In this document: piece by piece, positions 35,549 through 45,790 of the stretch
Numbering within the stretch: the stretch's first letter is position 1
How the letters are laid out: the number at the start of each line of letters is the position of its first letter
Source: an uncultured Collinsella sp.
GTDB taxonomy: Bacteria > Actinomycetota > Coriobacteriia > Coriobacteriales > Coriobacteriaceae
Reading direction: 5' to 3'
Assembly (NCBI GenBank): GCA_900540995.1
Contig: UQHO01000004.1
Span: 21,993 to 85,992, forward strand
Length of the DNA: 64,000 nt
Position numbers and translations under genes: made by a program
Notes under the pieces: generated by a model
The model's database searches: none
Seen by the model: only the letters and a program-made list of their open reading frames with translations
What the model was told of the DNA's origin: nothing

Positions 35549-36307
35549 TCACTCCTCGCTCTGCGAATACGAAGCGTCAAGGATCTCCTGCGCGTAAGCG
35601 CGCTCCTCGGGCGTAAGCCGTGCCGTCTCGATCAGGTCGGGACGCCAGCGGCAGGTGCGCTCGATGGCGTTCTTGCGGCGCCAAGCGTCAACTTTTGCGT
35701 GATCGCCACTCACGAGCACCGGAGGAACGCCCTCGCCGTTGAACTCGGCGGGACGGGTGTACTGCGCATACTCGAGCAGGCCTCCGTCCTCGGCGGTCGA
35801 GAACGACTCGTCCACGTTGCTCATCTCGTCACCAAGGGCGCCGGGAATAAGGCGTACGACGGCATCGGCAACGACCATAGCGGGAAGCTCGCCGCCCGTA
35901 AGCACGTAGTCGCCGATCGACAGACGCTCATCGGCATACGCATACGCACGCTCGTCGACGCCCTCGTAGCGACTGCACACAAACAACAGGCGCTCACTTT
36001 TGAGCAGGCGCTCAGCCACATGCTGCGTAAAAGGCTCGCCACAGGGGGTAAAGAACACCACCGTCGGCTTGGGACCCTCGGAGCTAATAGCCTCGATGGC
36101 CTCTGCGATAGGCTCGACCTTCATAAGCATGCCCTGCCCGCCGCCGTACGGCTCGTCATCGACGGTGCGATGGCGGTCGTGCGTCCAGTCGCGCAGGTTA
36201 TACGCCTTAAAATCAAAAAGGCCGGCCTTGCGGGCGCGGCCCAAAATCGACGTGGACATGACGGGCTCAAACATCTCGGGAAAGACCGAAAGGGTCTCGA
36301 TAAGCAT
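35549..36307 (-). CDS. trmD: tRNA (guanine-37-N1)-methyltransferase
   Basis: SPOUT-fold dimer that makes m1G37 to prevent frameshifting. FPEMFEPVMSTSILGRA at the N-terminus, the conserved DEPYGGGQGMLMK near residue 50, and the knot region SIGDYVLTGGELPAMV near residue 130. Length 252 is normal. Confidence 0.97.
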   Translation of the reverse strand: MLIETLSVFPEMFEPVMSTSILGRARKAGLFDFKAYNLRDWTHDRHRTVDDEPYGGGQGMLMKVEPIAEAIEAISSEGPKPTVVFFTPCGEPFTQHVAERLLKSERLLFVCSRYEGVDERAYAYADERLSIGDYVLTGGELPAMVVADAVVRLIPGALGDEMSNVDESFSTAEDGGLLEYAQYTRPAEFNGEGVPPVLVSGDHAKVDAWRRKNAIERTCRWRPDLIETARLTPEERAYAQEILDASYSQSEE

Positions 36308-36317
36308 GTTGTCCTCC

Positions 36318-36839
36318 CTACTTGTCCATATCGATCAGGCCGTCCATAACGTGGACGGAAATTGTTCCCGTGTCGGGAAGATCGAGCACAACCTGCTCGA
36401 TCACGGGAATCAGCACCTCGCCGTACCGATCGCCCTCGACAACCCAAACATCGTTGGCGGGCGTCGACATGATCTCGACAATCGTTCCGAGCGAACCGAA
36501 GCGCTCATCGACCACCTCGCGACCCATAAGGTCGGTATAGGCAGCGTCGAGTGAATCAAGTTCAAAGTCATCACGGTTAGCCAGCACGTAGCAGCCGGTA
36601 ATGTCCTCGGCAGCTGTCAAGTCGTCAATGCCCTCAAACGAGACCAGATCGCCATCGCCCGTATCGGTAACGGACATGACCGTGCAAAAACGGTCACGCT
36701 TGAGCGCCGGCGGCGTCAGGGCGACGCGCATACCCGGCTCTAATACAGAAGGAAGCCCCCGCAGCGGCTGCGCGAGGACCTCCCCCTTCCTTCCGTGCGG
36801 CTTGACCACACGGGCGATGTTTTTGTACTGGGACCTCAA
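36318..36839 (-). CDS. rimM: ribosome maturation factor RimM
   Basis: 16S processing factor with an N-terminal RimM barrel (ARVVKPHGRKGEVLAQ near residue 9) and a C-terminal PRC barrel (LMGREVVDERFGSLGTIVE; VLIPVIEQVVLDL). It has 173 residues. The start is a TTG at 36839, 4 nt after the khpA stop; the Shine-Dalgarno is weak (AGGACC), so coupling to khpA is likely. Confidence 0.94.
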   Translation of the reverse strand: MRSQYKNIARVVKPHGRKGEVLAQPLRGLPSVLEPGMRVALTPPALKRDRFCTVMSVTDTGDGDLVSFEGIDDLTAAEDITGCYVLANRDDFELDSLDAAYTDLMGREVVDERFGSLGTIVEIMSTPANDVWVVEGDRYGEVLIPVIEQVVLDLPDTGTISVHVMDGLIDMDK

Positions 36840-36843
36840 GGTC

Positions 36844-37128
36844 CTAGCCCAGAACCTCTACCTCGACAGCAGTGTCGAGGCGAGCGGCCAGTGCACGGGC
36901 GAGCGTGCGAATGGCCTTGATGGTACGGCCACGACGGCCGATGACCTTAGCGACATCATCCTCGGCGACCGAAACCTCAATCGTAGAGGCGTCGTCACCA
37001 TCGATGACCTCAAGGCTCACGGAATCCGGGTCGTCGACGATCTGAACAACGAGATATTCGACGAGATCGGCGATGCGATCTGAGAGCATTGCCTCACCCT
37101 CGAGCTGTGCAGCGTCAACCTCAGGCAC
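36844..37128 (-). CDS. khpA: RNA-binding protein KhpA (KH domain)
   Basis: Single KH-domain protein of 94 residues with the GxxG loop VIGRRGRTIKAIRTL near residue 62. In Firmicutes KhpA pairs with KhpB/Jag to control cell division and elongation. It is about 15 residues longer at the N-terminus than usual. GTG start at 37128 with GAGGAG inside the rpsP end. Confidence 0.93.
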   Translation of the reverse strand: MPEVDAAQLEGEAMLSDRIADLVEYLVVQIVDDPDSVSLEVIDGDDASTIEVSVAEDDVAKVIGRRGRTIKAIRTLARALAARLDTAVEVEVLG

Positions 37129-37131
37129 GAT

Positions 37132-37473
37132 TTACTCCTCGGCACCCTCAGCGGCCTCAGCGGCAGCCTTAGCGGCCTCGGCCTCTTTGGCGAGCTGCTT
37201 CTTGGACTTCTTGACGACGGTCTCGGTCTTCTCGCCCTCGTTGGCGGCCTTGACCAGAGCGGCGACGGCGTCGGTGAGCTGAGCGCCCTTGGACTGCCAG
37301 TCGGCGATCTTCTCGAGGTCAAGGTTGATGGTCTTGGGGGCGGTCATCGGGTTGTAGCGGCCAACCTCCTCGATGATACGACCGTCACGCGGGGCGCGGG
37401 AATCGGCGACGACGACACGGTAGTACGGACGCTTCTTAGCGCCGTGACGAGCAAGGCGAATCTTGACTGCCAA
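37132..37473 (-). CDS. rpsP: 30S ribosomal protein S16
   Basis: [20 protein letters not shown] at the N-terminus is the family signature, with [12 protein letters not shown] following. It has 113 residues; the last 35 are a Lys/Ala/Glu-rich tail beyond the usual 80-90-residue protein. The TTG at 37473 has GGAGGAG 6 nt upstream; the longer open frame from 37509 is leader sequence. Confidence 0.96.
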   Translation of the reverse strand: MAVKIRLARHGAKKRPYYRVVVADSRAPRDGRIIEEVGRYNPMTAPKTINLDLEKIADWQSKGAQLTDAVAALVKAANEGEKTETVVKKSKKQLAKEAEAAKAAAEAAEGAEE

Positions 37474-37602
37474 AGGAAACTCCTCCAACCAAGCAGCTTT
37501 AGGCTGCAACTACAAACAAACAGTTGAACATAATACGCCATCGACGCGGGCAGGTGAAGTCCGTGAGACCAACTTCTTCGGTGTAGTCGAGGGCAAATCC
37601 AT

Positions 37603-37630
37603 ATCTTAGACAAGAATTCGCGATTTGCAA
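37603..37630 (-). promoter_or_regulatory. rpsP operon promoter
   Basis: Minus strand: TTGCAA (37625-37630), 16-nt spacer, TAAGAT (37603-37608). A leader of about 120 nt follows before rpsP, with a small GCAGC/GCTGC hairpin. Confidence 0.55.
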
Positions 37631-37662
37631 GCGCATACACGCACCCCACATGAGCTGCGCGG

Positions 37663-37668
37663 TATACT
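37663..37668 (+). promoter_or_regulatory. dinB -10 element adjacent to the start codon
   Basis: TATACT ends 6 nt before the ATG at 37675, so a transcript from it would begin at or next to the start codon (leaderless). The -35 region is weak. If the internal ATG at 37714 is used instead (with GAGGA before it), there would be a short leader. Confidence 0.45.
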
Positions 37669-37674
37669 CATGCC

Positions 37675-38928
37675 ATGAAAAGACGCGAACATACATACGG
37701 TTATGAGGATGCCATGGGCGTCACGCCGCCTCCCTGGACGGGTCCGGCGGTGGGCCTCATGGACCTCGATGCGTTTTTTGCGAGCGTGGAGATGCTCGAC
37801 CATCCCGAGTGGCGCGGCAAGCCGCTCATCGTGGGTGGAGACGCCAATTCTCGTGGCGTCGTGTCCACATGTTCGTATGAGGCACGTCGCTTTGGCGTGC
37901 ACTCTGCCATGGCCTCGGCCGAGGCGCGGCGCTTGTGTCCGCAAGCCATTTGGACGCACGGGCACTTTGATCGCTACCGCGAGGTGAGCGCGCAGGTCAT
38001 GGCGATTCTCGCCGACGAGACCCCGCGCGTTGAGCGCGTATCCATCGACGAAGCCTTTATCGATATCACACCGGGTCGCTTTGCGCCCGAAGACCCGCTG
38101 CTGGTTGCGCGGCGTATAAGCGACCGCGTGGCAGCGCTGGGAGTGACGTGCTCCATTGGCGTGGGCTGCAACAAGACGGTCGCAAAGATCGCAAGCGAGC
38201 GGGATAAGCCGTTTGGGCTGACCATCGTGCGCCCCGGAACCGAGCAGCGCTTTTTGGCCGCGCTGCCGGTATCTGCCATGAGCGGCATCGGGCGCTCGGC
38301 CGAGGAGCGACTGCGCCGCATGCGCATCTACACCCTCGGCGAGCTATCACGTGCACCGGAATCCACCTTGGCCTCTATTTTTGGCGTCAACGGCGAACGC
38401 ATGCGCCAGCGTGCGCTGGGACTCGAAATCTCCGAAGTCACGAGTCTCGATGAGGAGCGTGAGGTCAAGTCGGTCAGTAATGAACGCACCTTTGCGAAAG
38501 ATTTGACTGAGCGTGGGGATATTGAGGCGGCGATTGCGCTGCTGGGTGAGTCGGTGGGACGCCGTCTGCGCCGTCAGGGACTAACGGGCGCCACGGTAAC
38601 GCTCAAGCTCAAGTATTCGTATGGAAGCGGGCGTACGGCACAGCGCCGGCTGCCTCATCCGACCGACGATGAGAACATCTTCGTGGCGGTTGCACTCGAA
38701 CTGCTCGACAACATCTGGCAAGAAGGCATGCATGTTCGCTTAGCCGGCATCGGCATGAGCGACTTCGACCACCAAGGCGGCATCCAGACTGACCTGTTCT
38801 GCGAGATCGATGACCGCGGAGCCCAATCCAGCGACCGCCGCGACCTCTCCGTCGCCATCGACGCCGTCCGAGACAAATTCGGCGACACCGCCCTTTCCTT
38901 CGGCCGCCAATCCCGTTTCAACGATTAA
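37675..38928 (+). CDS. dinB: DNA polymerase IV (Y-family)
   Basis: Error-prone translesion polymerase. Catalytic acidic residues are in GLMDLDAFFASVE near residue 27 and RVSIDEAFIDIT near residue 120; the HhH region is MSGIGRSAEERLRRM near residue 200; and the little-finger domain follows. It has 417 residues. The protein lacks an obvious C-terminal clamp-binding extension beyond ALSFGRQSRF, which itself resembles a beta-clamp motif. It is divergent from the rpsP operon. Confidence 0.95.
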   Translation: MKRREHTYGYEDAMGVTPPPWTGPAVGLMDLDAFFASVEMLDHPEWRGKPLIVGGDANSRGVVSTCSYEARRFGVHSAMASAEARRLCPQAIWTHGHFDRYREVSAQVMAILADETPRVERVSIDEAFIDITPGRFAPEDPLLVARRISDRVAALGVTCSIGVGCNKTVAKIASERDKPFGLTIVRPGTEQRFLAALPVSAMSGIGRSAEERLRRMRIYTLGELSRAPESTLASIFGVNGERMRQRALGLEISEVTSLDEEREVKSVSNERTFAKDLTERGDIEAAIALLGESVGRRLRRQGLTGATVTLKLKYSYGSGRTAQRRLPHPTDDENIFVAVALELLDNIWQEGMHVRLAGIGMSDFDHQGGIQTDLFCEIDDRGAQSSDRRDLSVAIDAVRDKFGDTALSFGRQSRFND

Positions 38929-38940
38929 CCGCCTTTGGGC

Positions 38941-38981
38941 AAAAAGAAAGCGGGGCAGGTGCGGAAAACCGCAACTGCCCG
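38941..38981. terminator. terminator between dinB and rsfS
   Basis: GGGCAG-TGCGG pairs with CCGCA-CTGCCC around AAAA. On the minus strand it is followed by GCTTTCTTTTTG, so it fits termination of rsfS transcription; it may also stop dinB transcripts. Confidence 0.65.
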
Positions 38982-38996
38982 GCGATATGCGTGAGG

Positions 38997-39026
38997 GTAG
39001 CTAACCCCGTCTCAAATGAGCTACTA
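38997..39026. repeat. short degenerate copy of the TAGCTAATTTGGGAC palindrome
   Basis: GTAGCTAACCCCGTCTCAAATGAGCTAC-like palindrome; its minus-strand half TAGCTCATTTGAGACGGGG differs by three bases from the arms at 30897-31005. The rsfS stop codon lies at its edge, as the ppsR stop does in the other copy. Confidence 0.65.
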
Positions 39027-39479
39027 GAGGAGGTTGAGGGGGAGCTGGGGGGCGTCTCCCCAGAGTTTCTCGAGGCGGTAGAAGTCGCGGGCTTCGGGAG
39101 TGAAGACGTGGACGACAACCGAACCATAGTCCATGAGCATCCAGGTCTTCTGCTCGCGACCCTCGATGGAGAACGGGTGCTCGCCGCAAGCCTCGGCGAC
39201 CTTCTCCTCGATCTCGTCGACGATAGAATCGACCTGGCGGTTGTTGGTACCGGTGGCAAGCACAAAGTAGTCGCATACGTCGGAAAGCTCGGTCAGGTCG
39301 AGCACCTGAACGTCCTCGCCCTTCTTGTCGTAGGCGGCCTGCGCGGCGGCGCGGGCGACATCCTCGGCGGCGACACCGCTCGCAGACAGCGAGGCGGCAG
39401 TGCGGTCGGACGTGGCGACGAAGCTCTTGTGCTCCACACCTTCAAGAATCTGCTCGTCGGTCATGGTCTCGTCGGCCAT
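39024..39479 (-). CDS. rsfS: ribosome silencing factor RsfS
   Basis: Binds L14 to block subunit joining under starvation. The core VLDLTELSDVCDYFVLATGT, followed by NNRQVDSIVDEIEEKV and the later DYGSVVVHVFTPEARDFYRL, is diagnostic. It has 151 residues, including an N-terminal extension of about 45 rich in Ala and acidic residues. Follows yqeK and nadD, the usual order. Confidence 0.95.
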   Translation of the reverse strand: MADETMTDEQILEGVEHKSFVATSDRTAASLSASGVAAEDVARAAAQAAYDKKGEDVQVLDLTELSDVCDYFVLATGTNNRQVDSIVDEIEEKVAEACGEHPFSIEGREQKTWMLMDYGSVVVHVFTPEARDFYRLEKLWGDAPQLPLNLL

Positions 39480-39506
39480 GGAATACCTCTTTCTAGACAG
39501 CCCGAG

Positions 39507-40115
39507 CTAGCGCAGCTGGGCGTAATGGTTGTAAATCGAAATAGCCGTGGGATAAAGATAGCGCCCGGACTGAATCACATAGACCAAACCCTGCGCAAAA
39601 CAGGAGAAGAACAACTCGTCGAGCGTCGACTCCCCCACCATCTTGCGCAGCGCATGGGCATAATCGCCGTGGCGGTTGGGTTCGATGGCATCAGCCACAA
39701 AGACCACCATATCGAGCGGCGTCATGTCGCAAGCGCCCACGGTGTGACGGTCGACAGCCTGAAAGACCGCCGGCGACAGCTCGGGAAAAAGCTGCGGAAG
39801 TTCATAGGCGGCAACAGGGCCATGCAAAAGCGGCGTCGCGGCGGAAGGAGAGCCGGCAATCTTAATGCCGTAATGCAGAGCGCGCGTGACCAGCTCGTCG
39901 TCGGAGAGCACTTTGTCCCAGTCATGGATCAGTCCGGCGGCAGCGGCATCAAAGCGGTCAACGCCGTAGACCTCGGCCAGATGAAGTGCGGTCTCGGCAA
40001 CACCCAGCGAATGCACATAGCGCTTGCGCTTATCCTTCATGCGAACATCGAGCAGCTCTTGAATGCGCTTGAGCAGCGCGCGCTCATCGCCCTCAAACTG
40101 ATCCTCTACCGACAA
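39507..40115 (-). CDS. yqeK: HD-domain hydrolase YqeK (probable diadenosine tetraphosphatase)
   Basis: HD-superfamily protein of 202 residues with YVHSLGVAETA near residue 33, IHDWDK near 62, and HGPVAA near 97. In B. subtilis and relatives YqeK cleaves Ap4A symmetrically. It lies between nadD and rsfS. TTG start at 40115 with a weak GGGGG upstream. Confidence 0.9.
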   Translation of the reverse strand: MSVEDQFEGDERALLKRIQELLDVRMKDKRKRYVHSLGVAETALHLAEVYGVDRFDAAAAGLIHDWDKVLSDDELVTRALHYGIKIAGSPSAATPLLHGPVAAYELPQLFPELSPAVFQAVDRHTVGACDMTPLDMVVFVADAIEPNRHGDYAHALRKMVGESTLDELFFSCFAQGLVYVIQSGRYLYPTAISIYNHYAQLR

Positions 40116-40127
40116 CGTAGACCCCCA

Positions 40128-40805
40128 TCACTCAAAATCTTCTTGGCCCAAATCGGCATATAGCCTGCGTTTGCGAATGTAGCCGAGCACGGACTCGCTC
40201 GTAAGATAGCGCACGCTCATGCCGCGGGCAACTCGCTTACGAATGTTCGTCGAGCTGATCGCCAGCGCCGGAATCTGAATATAGCGCACGTCGAACGACA
40301 GCCCCGACTCTTTGATTCGGGCACGCGCCGTATCGATATCAAAGCCCGGTCGTGTCGCCGCAATAAAGGTAGCAAGCTCAGCGATTCGTTCGGCATCATG
40401 CCAGGTCACAATATCGATAATCGCGTCGGCGCCCGTAATAAAGTAGAGCTTTACCTGCGGCGGGTAAAAGTCGCGAAGGGCATGAAGCGTATCGGCCGTA
40501 TAGGTTACGCCCGGGCGGTCGATCTCGAACCGGCTCGCCAAAAAGGCCGGGTTCGCAGCGGTAGCGAGGACCGTCATGGCATAACGGTCCTCGGCAGGCG
40601 TCACCGGCTTGTCAAGCTTAAAGGCAGGAGAGCCCGCCGGCATAAAGAGCACAGCGTCCAAGTCGAGCGACTCGCGCGCCTGCTCGGCGGTCACCAGGTG
40701 CCCGTAATGGATGGGATCAAAGGTGCCACCCATAATACCGAGCCTAAACTCCTGCCCGTCCTCTAGAGGAAGCTCGGGCAAACCGATTCCACCGCGCAGC
40801 GACAT
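40128..40805 (-). CDS. nadD: nicotinate-nucleotide adenylyltransferase
   Basis: NAD synthesis enzyme. The HxGH nucleotidyltransferase motif is in GIMGGTFDPIHYGHLVTAE near residue 24, and ISSTNIRKRVARG near residue 185 is the ISTTxIR motif. It has 225 residues. It begins 3 nt after the obgE stop. Confidence 0.96.
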   Translation of the reverse strand: MSLRGGIGLPELPLEDGQEFRLGIMGGTFDPIHYGHLVTAEQARESLDLDAVLFMPAGSPAFKLDKPVTPAEDRYAMTVLATAANPAFLASRFEIDRPGVTYTADTLHALRDFYPPQVKLYFITGADAIIDIVTWHDAERIAELATFIAATRPGFDIDTARARIKESGLSFDVRYIQIPALAISSTNIRKRVARGMSVRYLTSESVLGYIRKRRLYADLGQEDFE

Positions 40806-40808
40806 GGC

Positions 40809-42287
<1,479 letters not shown>

Positions 42288-42291
42288 CTAC

Positions 42292-42335
42292 AAAAAAGAG
42301 GGAGACCCTTGAATCCTAAAACTCAAGTGCCTCCC
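42292..42335 (-). terminator. terminator between rpmA and obgE
   Basis: Minus strand GGGAGGCACTTGA pairs imperfectly with TCAAGGGTCTCCC, followed by TCTTTTTTG, and lies just before the obgE ribosome-binding site. It may set the ratio of ribosomal-protein to obgE transcripts. Confidence 0.75.
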
Positions 42336-42360
42336 ACATATGTGCTCTATGAAGGGTGAA

Positions 42361-42618
42361 TTACGCGTTCGCGAGCGGGCGTACGCTGACCCTGTGCTTG
42401 ATACCCTTGTGGAACTCAACGGTACCGTCGACCAGCGCGAACAGCGTGTCGTCCTTGCCACGGCCAACGTTCTCACCCGGGTGGATGTGCGTGCCGTGCT
42501 GACGGACGAGAATCGTGCCCGTGGTTACCGTCTGGCCGGCATAGCGCTTCGTGCCAAGGCGCTGACCGCGGGAGTCACGGCCATTACGGGAGGAACCGAG
42601 TCCTTTTTTGTGTGCCAT
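42361..42618 (-). CDS. rpmA: 50S ribosomal protein L27
   Basis: 85-residue L27 starting [16 protein letters not shown], with the conserved [20 protein letters not shown], then [14 protein letters not shown]. It has no N-terminal extension, so the Prp-type processing of Firmicutes L27 is not needed, in line with the absence of a prp gene next to it. Confidence 0.97.
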   Translation of the reverse strand: MAHKKGLGSSRNGRDSRGQRLGTKRYAGQTVTTGTILVRQHGTHIHPGENVGRGKDDTLFALVDGTVEFHKGIKHRVSVRPLANA

Positions 42619-42651
42619 TGTGTATACCTACTCTTTCGTTACGAGTGTAAT

Positions 42652-43026
42652 CTACTCGGCGACGGGAGCCTCGGCAACAGCCTCAGCCTCTGCCTTGACA
42701 GCCTTCTTGGCGCGGGAGGTAGCCTGAACCTTCACGATCTTCAGCTTGGTGAGCTGCTGACGGTGACCCTTCAGACGACGATAGCGCTTGCGCTTGTGGA
42801 ACTTGAAGACCAGCTGCTTCTCGCCCTTGAACTGCTCAACGATCTGAGCGGTAACCTTGGCCTTGGCCAGCTTGTCGGGATCGGTGACGATCTTCTTACC
42901 ATCGTTGAGGAAGATAACCGGCAGGGTGACCTTGTCGCCCTCATTGCCCTCGATCTTCTCGACGGTGATGACATCGTCGGTGGCGACCTTGTACTGCTTG
43001 CCGCCCGTGTTAACGATTGCGTACAT
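42652..43026 (-). CDS. rplU: 50S ribosomal protein L21
   Basis: L21 starting MYAIVNTGGKQYKVATDDVI, with VFKFHKRKRYRRLKGHRQQL near residue 72. It has 124 residues, with an Ala/Glu-rich C-terminal tail of about 20 beyond the usual protein. Start ATG 43026; the longer frame is leader. First gene of the rplU-rsfS run. Confidence 0.96.
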   Translation of the reverse strand: MYAIVNTGGKQYKVATDDVITVEKIEGNEGDKVTLPVIFLNDGKKIVTDPDKLAKAKVTAQIVEQFKGEKQLVFKFHKRKRYRRLKGHRQQLTKLKIVKVQATSRAKKAVKAEAEAVAEAPVAE

Positions 43027-43068
43027 GTTTACTTGCCCTTCATGCATCAGTTAGTGCAACAGCCGAAT

Positions 43069-43097
43069 ATAGTAGCAGGCGAAAATACCCCCGTCAA
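43069..43097 (-). promoter_or_regulatory. rplU promoter
   Basis: Minus strand: TTGACG (43092-43097), 17-nt spacer ending in TGC, TACTAT (43069-43074). A strong match that overlaps the last codons of the upstream DUF2344 gene. Confidence 0.85.
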
Positions 43098-43906
43098 CGA
43101 GTATGTGGAGCAAATCCACAAGTTCGCACAGGTATGGGGCTGACGAGTCGGCCCTCGTCGTCCTCGCATGCTTGATTCTGACGCTCGACATCGTAGGAGC
43201 AGATGGTCACGAGGTCTTGCATACCGGTGGAAACAATAGGTGCATCCACGCCCGGGGTCAAGCCCTGCAACAAAACATCAGCAGCGGAAAGCAAAATTTC
43301 CGGACGCATGGAGCCCTCGTTGTCGGCATGGGTGTCGAGCATGAGCACCAAATGGTCCGGGCGCTCCCCCGCCGTGAGTTCATAGCCCACGAGCGTGTGA
43401 TCCAAATCCAAGCGCTTGCTCTTTTTTCCGCGCGCGTAGTCGATGCCATTGCCCGCGCGCAGCGTGTCGAGCGCACGACGCACCTCGTCGGCGCTTACGG
43501 GCGCCTCGGGATCCAAGTGCAGGTCGATGCGATACGACAGGCGCGTGAGCTGCGCCGTCAACGCCGGCGTGCGCACGTCGATGTACGCCGCCTCGATGGG
43601 CGCCAGATCGGCCGGAGACGCCGCAGCCAGGCGCCCAAACGCCTCGTCGAGCGCCACGAACTCGGTCATAAACAGGTCATACCACTCGCAGGTCGACGAC
43701 GTACCCACCGGTAGCGCCGAAGAGAAGCCCACGCGCATGTGCGGAGAAAAGCCCTGCGTGACGGCATAGGGAAGTCCCGCACGGCGCACGATGCGCTCAA
43801 TGGTATGGATCACTTCGAGATGGCCCAGGTACTTAAGGCGATCGCGCTTGCCATAGCGAACACGAAGTCTAAAGAGCGAGGGGTTGTCGGTCAGGCGCTC
43901 ACTCAT
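43094..43906 (-). CDS. TIGR03936/DUF2344 family radical-SAM-linked protein
   Basis: 270-residue protein starting FRLRVRYGKRDRLKYLGHLE, with YAVTQGFSPHMRVGFSSALP near residue 47, both typical of the family. Its function is unknown; it is usually next to, or fused with, the radical SAM protein encoded upstream. Its ATG overlaps that gene's stop (ATGA). Confidence 0.88.
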   Translation of the reverse strand: MSERLTDNPSLFRLRVRYGKRDRLKYLGHLEVIHTIERIVRRAGLPYAVTQGFSPHMRVGFSSALPVGTSSTCEWYDLFMTEFVALDEAFGRLAAASPADLAPIEAAYIDVRTPALTAQLTRLSYRIDLHLDPEAPVSADEVRRALDTLRAGNGIDYARGKKSKRLDLDHTLVGYELTAGERPDHLVLMLDTHADNEGSMRPEILLSAADVLLQGLTPGVDAPIVSTGMQDLVTICSYDVERQNQACEDDEGRLVSPIPVRTCGFAPHTR

Positions 43907-45780
43907 GCGCGATCACCCATCAATACATTCTTGGCGTGGAGCGTGGGGCAGATCCCGCAGCCGGTGCACGACGTGCGGGTGCAGTCGGGAGTCGTGACGC
44001 CCTCGAGCGAGCGACGGTACTCGCGCTCGAGGAAGCCGCGCGTACAGCCAGGGCTCACATGCTCCCACGGCAGGCGCCAATCCAACTCGTAGGGCAGGTG
44101 CACGAGCTCATTGAGGTCGATGCCGTTTTTGGCAGCAGCTTCCTTCCAGTTATCGAGCGAGAAATGCTCTACCCAGGCGTCAAAGCGAGAGCCCGAGCGC
44201 CAAGCGTCGATGATGACGGGCGTCATGTCACGACCGGCGCGGGACAGTGCGGCCTCGATGAGCGAGGTCTCGGCATCGTGGTAATGAACGCGGACGGCAC
44301 GGTTGCGAACGCTCGTGATGAGCAGCTTCTGGCGACGCTTGACGTCGTCGTAGTCGAGCTGCGGGCACCACTGGAACGGCGTGGCAGCCTTAGGGATAAA
44401 GACCGAAACCGAGATCGACACCGAGATCGAGCCGCGACGAGCCTTGGGCACCACGGAACGACCGAGCTCCAGCACGTGATCGGCCAGATTGGCGATGGCC
44501 ACGATGTCCTCGTCGCGCTCGCCGGGAAGGCCCATCATAAAGTAGAGCTTCATGCGGTTCCAGCCGGCCTCGAAGGCCGCCTTGGCCGCACGGTCCAGGT
44601 CCTCCTCGGTCACGTTCTTGTTAATGATGTCGCGCATGCGCTGGCTGCCGGCCTCGGGCGCGAACGTCAGGCCGCCCTTCTTTTCGCCGGCGACCGACTC
44701 GGCCATATCCACGCCAAACGAATCCAAGCGCTGCGACGGAATAGACACGCGAATACCCGTATCCTCCAGGCGACGGTTGAGCCTGCCGAGCACGTCACGA
44801 ATGCAGGAGTGGTCGGTCGTGGAGAGCGAGGTCAGCGACACCTCGTCATAGCCGGTCTTTTCCAGACCCTGAATCACCGACGAGACGATCTGGTCGGCCG
44901 AGCGCTCGCGCACCGGGCGATACGTCATGCCGGCCTGGCAAAAACGACAGCCGCGGGCGCAGCCGCGCAGGATCTCGATAGACAGGCGGTCGTGGACCAG
45001 CTGCGCATAGGGTACGCACGACTGCGACAGCGGATTCGTGGCGCCGAAATCCTCGACGACGCGTTTGTAGACCACGGTCGGCGCATCCTTGCCCTCACGC
45101 GGCACGGTGTAGCCATGCGGCGAGCAGGGCTCGTCGTGACGAACCTCATAGAGCGACGGCACGTAGTTGCCGGCAATGGATGCAAGCTGCTCAACAATCT
45201 GCGCGCGCGGGACTCCTTCGTCGCGCAGGCGGCGATGCTGCTGGCAGGTCTCGAGCAGCGATTCCTCGCCCTCGCCGATGAGGATGGCATCGAAGAAGGC
45301 CGCGTACGGCTCAGGGTTGTACACCGAGGGACCGCCGGCGATGATGATGGGGTCGTCTTCGCCTCGGTCGGCCGCTAACAGCGGAATGCCAGCGAGATCG
45401 AGTGCCTCGAGGAAGTTCGTCACCGCCATCTCGTGCGGCACATGCAGACCGACGATATCAAACGAAGCGACCGGCGCTGCACCCTCGAGCGAGAGCAGCG
45501 GAATGCCCGCCTCGCGCATGGCGTCACCCATATCGGGCCACGGCACATAGCCACGCTCGCAGGAGATGCCCTCGGCCTGGTTAAGGATGTTGTAGAGGAT
45601 GGCGATGCCCTGGTTGGGCAAACCAACCTCGTACACATCCGGGTAGATCAGGCAGCAACGGTAGTCGGCATCGGGCTTGGAAAGCGTGCCCCACTCGTGA
45701 TCGATATAGCGGCTCGGCTTTTCGACCTTGGCGAGCAGCGGCTCAATTAAATGAAAGCAGTCTTGATACGGAACGCGCAA
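43903..45780 (-). CDS. TIGR03960 family B12-binding-domain radical SAM protein
   Basis: N-terminal region (about 40-200) resembles a B12-binding-like domain (YPDVYEVGLPNQGIAILYNI). The radical SAM cluster RGCARGCRFCQAG is near residue 276, and the barrel continues through FAPEAGSQRMR. The C-terminus has extra cysteines in CTRTSCTGCGICPTL, possibly a second cluster. It has 625 residues. Substrate unknown; the pair with DUF2344 sits between the rod-shape and rplU blocks in many Gram-positives. TTG start at 45780. Confidence 0.9.
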   Translation of the reverse strand: MRVPYQDCFHLIEPLLAKVEKPSRYIDHEWGTLSKPDADYRCCLIYPDVYEVGLPNQGIAILYNILNQAEGISCERGYVPWPDMGDAMREAGIPLLSLEGAAPVASFDIVGLHVPHEMAVTNFLEALDLAGIPLLAADRGEDDPIIIAGGPSVYNPEPYAAFFDAILIGEGEESLLETCQQHRRLRDEGVPRAQIVEQLASIAGNYVPSLYEVRHDEPCSPHGYTVPREGKDAPTVVYKRVVEDFGATNPLSQSCVPYAQLVHDRLSIEILRGCARGCRFCQAGMTYRPVRERSADQIVSSVIQGLEKTGYDEVSLTSLSTTDHSCIRDVLGRLNRRLEDTGIRVSIPSQRLDSFGVDMAESVAGEKKGGLTFAPEAGSQRMRDIINKNVTEEDLDRAAKAAFEAGWNRMKLYFMMGLPGERDEDIVAIANLADHVLELGRSVVPKARRGSISVSISVSVFIPKAATPFQWCPQLDYDDVKRRQKLLITSVRNRAVRVHYHDAETSLIEAALSRAGRDMTPVIIDAWRSGSRFDAWVEHFSLDNWKEAAAKNGIDLNELVHLPYELDWRLPWEHVSPGCTRGFLEREYRRSLEGVTTPDCTRTSCTGCGICPTLHAKNVLMGDRA

Positions 45781-45790
45781 CGGAAAACCC

